Source of the DNA: CAYYUA01 sp964542585
GTDB taxonomy: Bacteria; Bacteroidota; Bacteroidia; CAILMK01; CAYYUA01
Assembly: GCA_964542585.1 (NCBI GenBank)
Contig: CAZIUI010000021.1
Span: 1-45,854, forward strand
Length of the DNA stretch: 45,854 bases
Reading direction: 5' to 3'
The first letter of the stretch is position 1. Each line of letters begins with the position of its first letter. Positions 41,601-45,854 of the stretch are shown here, one piece after another. The position numbers were made by a program, and so were the translations under genes. Under the pieces are notes generated by a model, which searched no databases, was not told the DNA's origin, and saw only the letters and a program-made list of their open reading frames with translations.

Positions 41601-43907
41601 AGTTTCAAGGTCTCCGGGAAAATCACAAGAAGGTTCAACCTCGTAAACCACACTATCCAACTCGATTTCATCGTAGTAATAACTACCTTCAGCGGTAAAA
41701 GCAAGGTGCTGCTTATTCCCGATTAAGCTGGTATCCCCCAGGCTTACCCGATACTGGTCGTACGTTCTGTTTTTATTCGAGACCACTGTGTCCAACGGCT
41801 GGAAAGTCTCGGGAGAAGCCCGGTTTTTCATCACCCCTACCAGTAGTCGCTGGGCCTGGCTGCTGTTGCGATTGCCGTCTTCAAAAGAAGCATGAAACCG
41901 TACGCGATTATTATAGCCAGACAGGTCAGTGAGGGGTTCCGTGACCAAAAAAGCCGTATCCTGATTGGATCGCTCTACCAATTCAAAATGCACTTCATTT
42001 GGTTGGGTGGGAGCCTTGCTTTGGCGATACCGATCTCGCTGAAGGGCAATGGTATAACTGCGATTGCCCACGGCATGCCAGCATTGAACCCCTTCAAACG
42101 GATCAGCAGGTGATGGCTGATCAAAATTTTCAGTGTAAGTAGCGGTAGTCCCTTGGCAATTGGTAGTAAAGCTAAAGGGTCCAACGTAGCGACTAGTATC
42201 CCCGCTACTGCTGCAAACCTCGGCCACATATACATCGTAATCCGTATTACTGCTCAAACTATTAAGGGTAGCCGAAGTACTACTGCTGGTGATGGTATTC
42301 CCGTTACCCCGGCTGAACCCGTCTGGACCCCATTCTATGATCCACTGGCTACCACTGGCTTTGGATTTCCAGCCAATGGTAGCGCTATCGCTGCCAACAC
42401 CTGCTAACGAGAGATCAGCCGGAAAATCACAGGATGGAATAGCCTCGTAAACAAAACTATCCAGCCCTATTTCATCATACTGACCTGTGCCAGAGGGCAC
42501 AATAGCAACGCGATCTTTGCTACCTATTTTCACGGTATCATCCAGGCTAATCCGGTGCTGCTGATAAATACCGCCAAAATCTGCCTCAATAGTATCGAGT
42601 GAGGTGAAGCTCTGGGCATTCTCTCTTTTATCCATTACACCCACATACAGCTCTGAATTATTAGTTGGTCTCTTCTCAAAACCTAAGTGAACCCTGATAC
42701 GATTATCGTAATCTGATAAATCAGAGAATTGAGGCGATACCAGAAGGGCAGTATCACCGCTGTTAATGTCCTGCCCTTCAAACGCTACCTGATTGGGAGC
42801 TGTGGGTTGATTGGTAATGTTGTAGATTCTGGAGGTTAAGCTAATCGTCTCAAATCGGTTTCCAGCCGTGTACCAACAGTCAATGTTATTAAAAGGCTTG
42901 GTCGTAGCACCATTGTCAAAGTCTTCATGATACGGGGTAACCTTTGGTGAACAGTTAGTCCTGAAACGATAGGGGCCGCGATAACGACTAACGGTTTGAG
43001 CGTTGCACTTTTCAGCTACATAAACATCATAGATGGTATTGGGCTTTAGCTGCGTTGGGGTGTAGGTGGTATTGCTACTCGTAGTAGAATCGCCCTTTCC
43101 TAAGGCAAAACCAGCGGTATCCCACTGTATACGGTAAGTACTGGCTGGGTTATTAGAGGTCCACTGAATCGCGGCTGAGGAATCCGAAAAATTGGTAGCC
43201 GCAAGATTACTGGGCTTTACACAGGAGGGTGTAGCCTCTAGGGCAAGGTCATCAATGGCTATGTCTCCATTATGACCGGTTGCTGTAACCGCAAAGCGTA
43301 CCTGAATAGTGTCATTGGCGTAGCCGCTTAGGTTTATCAGCTTTTGCTGCCAAGGAGCAGTTGCTGAAAACTGCTGCTGGTCAGTAATGGTATGCAGCGT
43401 ATTCCAAGTATTACCACTATCTGCAGAAACCTGGAAAAGTAATGTCCCAACATCCTCGCCATACATGAAATACCAAAAACCAGCCCTGGGATTGCTAATA
43501 GTACTTAGATCCACTGCAGGTGAGGTTATAAAGGCCGTATCCTGATTATAACCATATGTAGGCCCAGGCGCGTAGATAAAACGATCGGTGGTATCATTCC
43601 TCGTGTGGTCACTATTAGGCCCGGTATTTCCCTGATAAGTTGCTCCCTGACGCGTTCCCCAGTGATAAGCATCAAATCCATCAGTGTTGATAGTCGGATC
43701 AGGATTACGAGACCAACATCCATCAATGGAGTTGTAGCGGTTATTGTAATAGACCCCCGATTGCCAAGAAGTGTCGCTAAAATTTTCCTTAAAAGGCGCT
43801 GATTGGATCGGGCAGGATTGCCCGCTAACTAAGTTAACCATGCTTACCAAGCCAACAAGTGTTAGGAGCTGAACAATACGAAACTGTAACCGGTAAAAAT
43901 GCATCAT
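35601..43907 (-). CDS. Giant T9SS surface protein with eight fibronectin-III modules
   Basis: 2768 residues, the largest gene here. Signal peptide 1-29. A MAM-like/jelly-roll domain (about 30-225) is followed by eight fibronectin-III repeats near residues 226-319, 491-582, 760-849, 1022-1114, 1285-1375, 1523-1615, 1765-1857 and 2010-2102. Each starts with a Cys and ends with a WGxxGF...YDVYVAEVC...RYxGP type pattern. Between repeats 1-5 lie four domains of one jelly-roll type, and between 5-8 three of a second type. Then follow another MAM-like domain, a glycine-rich beta-helix-like stretch (about 2270-2470), an FN3-like segment (from 2586) and a T9SS type A domain (about 2690-2768). It is probably an adhesin or polysaccharide-binding surface fibre. 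A good promoter precedes it. Confidence 0.9.
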   Translation of the reverse strand: MMHFYRLQFRIVQLLTLVGLVSMVNLVSGQSCPIQSAPFKENFSDTSWQSGVYYNNRYNSIDGCWSRNPDPTINTDGFDAYHWGTRQGATYQGNTGPNSDHTRNDTTDRFIYAPGPTYGYNQDTAFITSPAVDLSTISNPRAGFWYFMYGEDVGTLLFQVSADSGNTWNTLHTITDQQQFSATAPWQQKLINLSGYANDTIQVRFAVTATGHNGDIAIDDLALEATPSCVKPSNLAATNFSDSSAAIQWTSNNPASTYRIQWDTAGFALGKGDSTTSSNTTYTPTQLKPNTIYDVYVAEKCNAQTVSRYRGPYRFRTNCSPKVTPYHEDFDNGATTKPFNNIDCWYTAGNRFETISLTSRIYNITNQPTAPNQVAFEGQDINSGDTALLVSPQFSDLSDYDNRIRVHLGFEKRPTNNSELYVGVMDKRENAQSFTSLDTIEADFGGIYQQHRISLDDTVKIGSKDRVAIVPSGTGQYDEIGLDSFVYEAIPSCDFPADLSLAGVGSDSATIGWKSKASGSQWIIEWGPDGFSRGNGNTITSSSTSATLNSLSSNTDYDVYVAEVCSSSGDTSRYVGPFSFTTNCQGTTATYTENFDQPSPADPFEGVQCWHAVGNRSYTIALQRDRYRQSKAPTQPNEVHFELVERSNQDTAFLVTEPLTDLSGYNNRVRFHASFEDGNRNSSQAQRLLVGVMKNRASPETFQPLDTVVSNKNRTYDQYRVSLGDTSLIGNKQHLAFTAEGSYYYDEIELDSVVYEVEPSCDFPGDLETTSIEAQSVTLDWTSKDTGSQWIVQWGQKGFNLSNGNFDTTNSKPYTLNGLSAATKYDVYIAEVCKAGDKSRYAGPISFETNCLAKTANYNQNFDQVSRRASIDKIDCWDKSGDEADEIDLVQNSYSTEAPVTSPNEIRFETLTLSNDTALWLAPTFSDITDYNNRTRFQAAFEGGNQNNNKLLIGLVDDKNTPSSFTAVDTVTDNTDGNYSQYRIPLNDTSKINSGQRLAFATDGNDDYRDITLDNFNYEAIPACDFPGNLSASNIQGTSAEISWKAYDTNGQWLIQWGKQGFQLGQGNIKATNTNPDTLTGLKGITSYDVYIAQVCNSTDTSRYAGPLTFRTNCPPSFTAEYTEKFDDVAADYDFGKTKCWQATGNEKRRMRLRDRLRWINAYSLPNQVVFDYANLNSGDSAILVSPALSDLNNYDKRLRFRAAFEYVSSRTNNKLYVGVMPSQTNNGALTIVDTLSPASAKTYNEYKVPLTDSSLIDTAKHIALVPGTSRDVAVDNITYEDTPTCELPSKLTVSNIGQTTASFNWKAHNSSNQWKVQWGQRGFKPGHGKSSVVSDTSHQANSLSAGTRYDVYVAEICGTGDTSKYRGPVAFKTPCQTDTIPYKQDFSSGFPVCWSRSDKVSVQVIDGCNGPNSALQISDTTKTSTGKLNVSGAQNLKVNYEVAAGACGVSPRYNDTLLVEYWDGNQWQRAKQYDRTTPESFTKDSFYVKAQSLSSQFQLRFRVKNGSYRHGFQVDAIQVQEGPDCLPPKAITLSNITTSSVDASWTSLQQGSARSLQWGQKGFTLGQGDSASTTSNPYTITSLKSGKRYDVYVAEECSSGSQSPYRGSYTFNTDCQAKALPYRQNFSNGFPLCWFRSNDEDIMHRQYCRDQQKDYLKIENSKQVRTPEIDASNAQSLKVNYELTPDDCRSREGSHVSFAVEYWNGSKWVVGSQYDGNFSDSFQRDSFYVKASALGSDFQLRFNMTAGGRYDEFSIANLDVEEGPTCLPPKALEPVIVNATSADVTWQSLEKAGQRRLQWDTSGFDLGKGDSATTTNDPYTITGLQAQTTYDVYVAEVCGNNNESPYRGPLTIETRCQPTSIPDTTNFSSKQFPSCWYRPAKSDISIDTNCRTGSHVLNIESREPVESLPEVQSPLYDGSSFQTLTVAFDWGDVCHRGTYGNDTIKFQYWDGAGWKTQRTVNGDKDPESFKLDSFVAADPSNLPSNFRFRIKSNNSYTSWQFDSVVVKEGPSCVKVESLDTSNVTSNSATVDWNSRLNGSQWKVQWGTKGFKLGQGQSAIASNASYTLTGLQSNKVYEVYVAEICGPGDTSSYASPISFTTDCGIVQAPYHKPFDKSALRQCFTTYGNAYNNWRSVSIPPQFPFNDHTGTGGNLANGNVSQTSDTNVLETPEVDISNLNNPELSFYLLSVKNGPSNGANELTVDFYDGSQWHNQVLTYAQFSRKWVHQTIDLTNYTISGPVKARFTVDAKAGAPSYHVIPVDDIAFREQSDTVTWYGTNDTLWSNSSNWENGQPDSNKTLLIPKGKVRYPDITNQALGGDLIIRNMGNSSLVMNGKSLELKGDLVNDGKADLGDGVLKLTGNNAQTLKGNSAIKVDSITLKNAQGITAESDLTVEKTLTLKNGIIGMNNGKAVKVLNDATIKGSGDTAYIDGPVTKTGDDAFTFPIGDNGQWARLGISAPTNTADAFTASYQKAGYGNTSSFAMPGNNPNSNPQLNNVSQNEYWTLSRDSGSSSVDVTLYWENGTTSAITDVSKLKVAHWNDSTWQNFGQDANSGNTASGSITVNNVDNFSPFTFGSTSSTDNPLPVELTNFSAEPNNGNVILEWSTASETRNRHFVVQRRSEESEQWKSIGTVLGEGTTSEPQAYQFIDQNPEASIHYYRLKQVDFDGRFEYSNVRAVELGKGYALDVQLKGNPVNDHLNLSLNVPQRDQYKIRILNSTGKETFYSSHTLPEGDYDIRIPVSHMAAGLYILHIEGDLQVANHQFMIK

Positions 43908-43972
43908 ATAACTTTTTTTTTAAGACCTAAAAAACAATTATTTTTTTCATATATTATTATCAAACACTAGTC

Positions 43973-44004
43973 CAAAATTAATCTAAACTTTCGCAACGTT
44001 CAAA
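43973..44004 (-). promoter_or_regulatory. Promoter of the giant FN3 gene
   Basis: On the minus strand: TTTG (44004-44001), 20-nt spacer, TAATTTTG (43980-43973). The predicted leader is about 60 nt before ATG 43907. Confidence 0.65.
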
Positions 44005-44198
44005 GAATAGATTTTGTTTAGAGTTTTAATTAAAAATCTCAACAAACAATCAAACTTAATCCTGTTTAATCTTTCAACTTATGATAGAAGCGATTTGTAG
44101 TTTATAACAATGATGGGGCTTCAAAGGTTTCAAATTGTTGATTATCTTTTCATCTAAAGTTTCACAGAAAGGTTGTTATAGAAGAGAAATACATTTAA

Positions 44199-44251
44199 TT
44201 AATAATAATAAATTTATTTATTAAATGTATTTTAATAAAAATTATTATTAA
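44199..44251. repeat. AT-only inverted repeat
   Basis: TTAATAATAAT on the left faces ATTATTATTAA on the right, with further pairing (TTTATTAAA with TTTAATAAA) across a small bulge. It may be a cruciform or bidirectional weak terminator. Low-complexity AT DNA makes chance pairing likely. Confidence 0.4.
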
Positions 44252-44332
44252 CTTTGAACCAAGACTCGCATATTGATTGATTAGAGCCATAATTTGGACC
44301 AATTACGCTACCTTACACCCATCTATAACCTA

Positions 44333-44666
44333 CTAATGGGCATTTGTTTTTCCATGAGCAAAGCCTGCAAATGGTAATGCAAAAGCCTCCTCGGGTTTAC
44401 TTGATATGAAGGCTTCAATAGGTAAGCTGATTGAAAGATCAATAAACCATTTCATTGTCAATTGCCCTTGGATTGCTGATGGTATAGCCGCCATAGAATG
44501 AGGCTTTAACATAAGTATTTATGTCCTCAATGGCGTACCCCGGGATAGTAAAATAATTAAGAAAATAAGGATGATAAGCAGTTGCTTTTGATTCCCGCTT
44601 TCTCACGAAGTTACCTAATAAAGGGGCCAGTTTGTTTGGATTTTTTGGATAATTTACATCAAAATT
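44333..44666 (-). pseudogene. Possible degraded coding region in two overlapping frames
   Basis: Frame 1 (44439-44666, 75 residues) has no start codon and reads like real protein: KLAPLLGNFVRKRES, then IPGYAIEDINTYVKASFYGG, ending at TGA. Frame 2 (44333-44455) starts with ATG inside frame 1 and continues MKWFIDLSISLPIEAFISSK, ending at TAG. A single frameshift near 44445 would join them into about 110 residues. I do not recognise the family. Chance open frames in AT-rich DNA are possible. Confidence 0.28.
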
Positions 44667-44806
44667 TTAAGCTTCAAGCCCTTTGAAACCTGAATTCACA
44701 GGACTTACAGCTTTTAAATTTTAGGATTTAGGGTATTTTGCAAGATCAGGTCAGTGTTCGACCTCAGGGTACCCATTTTAAGATCAAAAATGAATGATAA
44801 GGTTGT

Positions 44807-45853
44807 TTATTCCTTAATAAAATGCCTTTCAAATGAGGATTTTTTACCAATAACTTTTAATATATAACTACCCGGTTTCAATGAACTTACCTTAAGCCTT
44901 TCCTTGACTAATCCCTGCCCATTTGAGGAAAATTGATTCCTTTTAACCGTTTGTCCGAAAAGGTCCCTCACATTTACTTTGAATTTTTGGTTGGTATTAG
45001 CAGTTAATTCAAAAGTAAGATACTGCTTTACCGGATTTGGATACAGTTTTAATTGGGGCATACTTTGATTACGAGTGATAGCCCGATTAATTGCTATTAC
45101 ATTAGAATACATATAAGACCTGTCCAGGTCAGTTTGTTTAAGCCGGTAGTAAGTATACCCTTGATAAGGATCGGTATCCGTGAAGTGGTAATGGTTGGTT
45201 TCAGTAGCAGTTCCGGCACCATCTTTTTCACCTATTGCTTCCCATTCTGCACCCTTTTCTGACCGCTGAATGGTAAAATGATCATTGTTTGTTTCGCTGG
45301 CGGTGGTCCACTCTAAATGGTTGAATTTTTCACCGGCATGACCTTTAAACCCCATCAATTCAACGGGAAGGGCTGAACCACTGCTGCTAAAACCGGTTGT
45401 ATAAGCCGGATAAAACCACCGGCTGTAAACCTGGCCGTTAATACGATCTGCCGGTTTGTATTTAAGGCGCACCCGGACTTTGGTTTGTTGACTATTGCTG
45501 ATTTTATCGATTTTGGCTTTCAATTCCTTACCACTTGTTCCTAAATCCGAATAGCTACTTTGCTTATCGGTACTGTTCGTGGAGTTTTTTAAAGGATTTC
45601 CACTAAACTTATTGCCTTCTTTTACGGTTTCCCAAATAAGTTTAGCATTGACTTTCCCCATTGGATTGATTCCGAATAAGCCCACCCCGAATTTTGAGGC
45701 ATTGACATCTCCGCTACCCGCCACAAGCGGAGTGCTGAGGTCATCCTGGTAAAGCCTGACATACCGTTTCCGGTTGTTGCTTTTATTGCCATGGTAAAGG
45801 AAAACTTTGCCTTCATCTGTTTGGCCGTCATCAAAATAGGCTGAACTGGCCAT
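44807..45853 (-). CDS. FG-GAP-like T9SS surface protein, 5' end outside window
   Basis: 348 visible residues, still open at the right window edge. The first 60 contain an FG-GAP/integrin-alpha type repeat (SSAYFDDGQTDEGKVFLYHG). Then a beta-sandwich region (about 60-140), an FN3-like segment beginning LPVELMGFKGHAGEKFNHLEW (about 152-235, the same PVEL segment seen before the sorting domain of the giant protein), and a type A T9SS sorting domain (LKLYPNPVKQYLTF to the final FIKE). It is a secreted or surface-attached protein. The FG-GAP part is likely longer upstream. It is transcribed toward the giant gene but separated from it by 900 bp. Confidence 0.85.
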   Translation of the reverse strand: MASSAYFDDGQTDEGKVFLYHGNKSNNRKRYVRLYQDDLSTPLVAGSGDVNASKFGVGLFGINPMGKVNAKLIWETVKEGNKFSGNPLKNSTNSTDKQSSYSDLGTSGKELKAKIDKISNSQQTKVRVRLKYKPADRINGQVYSRWFYPAYTTGFSSSGSALPVELMGFKGHAGEKFNHLEWTTASETNNDHFTIQRSEKGAEWEAIGEKDGAGTATETNHYHFTDTDPYQGYTYYRLKQTDLDRSYMYSNVIAINRAITRNQSMPQLKLYPNPVKQYLTFELTANTNQKFKVNVRDLFGQTVKRNQFSSNGQGLVKERLKVSSLKPGSYILKVIGKKSSFERHFIKE

Positions 45854-45854
45854 T

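Larger units (their letters stand above)
43908..44806. other. 900-bp AT-rich intergenic region
   Basis: It holds the promoter of the giant gene, an AT-only hairpin (44199-44251) and a minus-strand stretch of protein-like code in two overlapping frames (44333-44666). The rest shows no recognisable feature. Confidence 0.55.

Noticed and set aside
35601..43907. Assembly collapse or duplication artefact in the repeat protein
   Set aside because: The modules differ clearly from each other in protein and DNA sequence, so misassembly of identical repeats is unlikely.

Overview
The window is a draft-assembly scaffold segment (two runs of N, at 2837-2846 and 5622-5721) from a member of the Bacteroidota. 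The evidence is four proteins with type IX secretion (T9SS) C-terminal sorting domains, one with the gliding-motility-type (CHU_C/type B) C-terminus, several promoters of the Bacteroidota form TTTG-N(about 20)-TAnnTTTG, weak Shine-Dalgarno use, a bacillithiol gene (bshB1) and a CarR-type lycopene cyclase. I would not name a genus.

Layout. 1-2144: tail of one T9SS cargo gene, then a CHU_C surface protein whose two halves differ in base composition. 2145-3159: non-coding DNA with inverted repeats and a hicB-hicA toxin-antitoxin pair in which both genes look broken beside an assembly gap. 3209-5121 (-): a methionine/glutamine-type aminotransferase overlapping an omega-amidase, a matched pair for 2-oxoacid transamination and removal of the 2-oxoglutaramate by-product. 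5604-6047 (-): Uma2-family gene cut by the 100-N gap. 6187-10427: htpG (-), then a LysM/RlpA-like protein and an O-antigen ligase (+).

10406-16203 (-) is a carotenoid operon. In transcription order it holds an ECF-type sigma factor, crtI, crtB, a secreted protein of unknown function, a fused CarR lycopene cyclase, a small membrane protein, crtW ketolase and an unknown 151-residue protein. GGPP would go to phytoene, lycopene, beta-carotene and a ketocarotenoid (canthaxanthin-like). No crtE, crtZ or anti-sigma factor is present in the window. 16999-20702 (+): a TlpA-like thioredoxin lipoprotein, an ABC exporter and a tiny DUF5522 protein.

20692-29196 (-) is a close-packed housekeeping run: AsmA-like protein, sensor histidine kinase, yicC, gmk, nadD, bshB1, a small anchored protein and a DUF2779 nuclease. 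29411-29648 holds a decayed tRNA copy 163 bp upstream of an intact tRNA-Val(TAC). 30178-33255 (-): a short-chain dehydrogenase and a secreted amidohydrolase fused to a SnoaL-like domain. 33499-45853: a VCBS/FG-GAP-ASPIC T9SS protein (+), a 2768-residue T9SS protein with eight fibronectin-III modules (-), a long AT-rich spacer with possible coding remnants, and the C-terminal part of another FG-GAP-like T9SS protein (-) that runs off the window.

The observations I rate highest are the unknown genes locked inside the carotenoid operon, the decayed tRNA that keeps a matching promoter layout, the doubly broken hicBA pair, a perfect 16-bp hairpin inside the signal-peptide codons of the CHU_C gene, and that gene's compositional break at a domain boundary.
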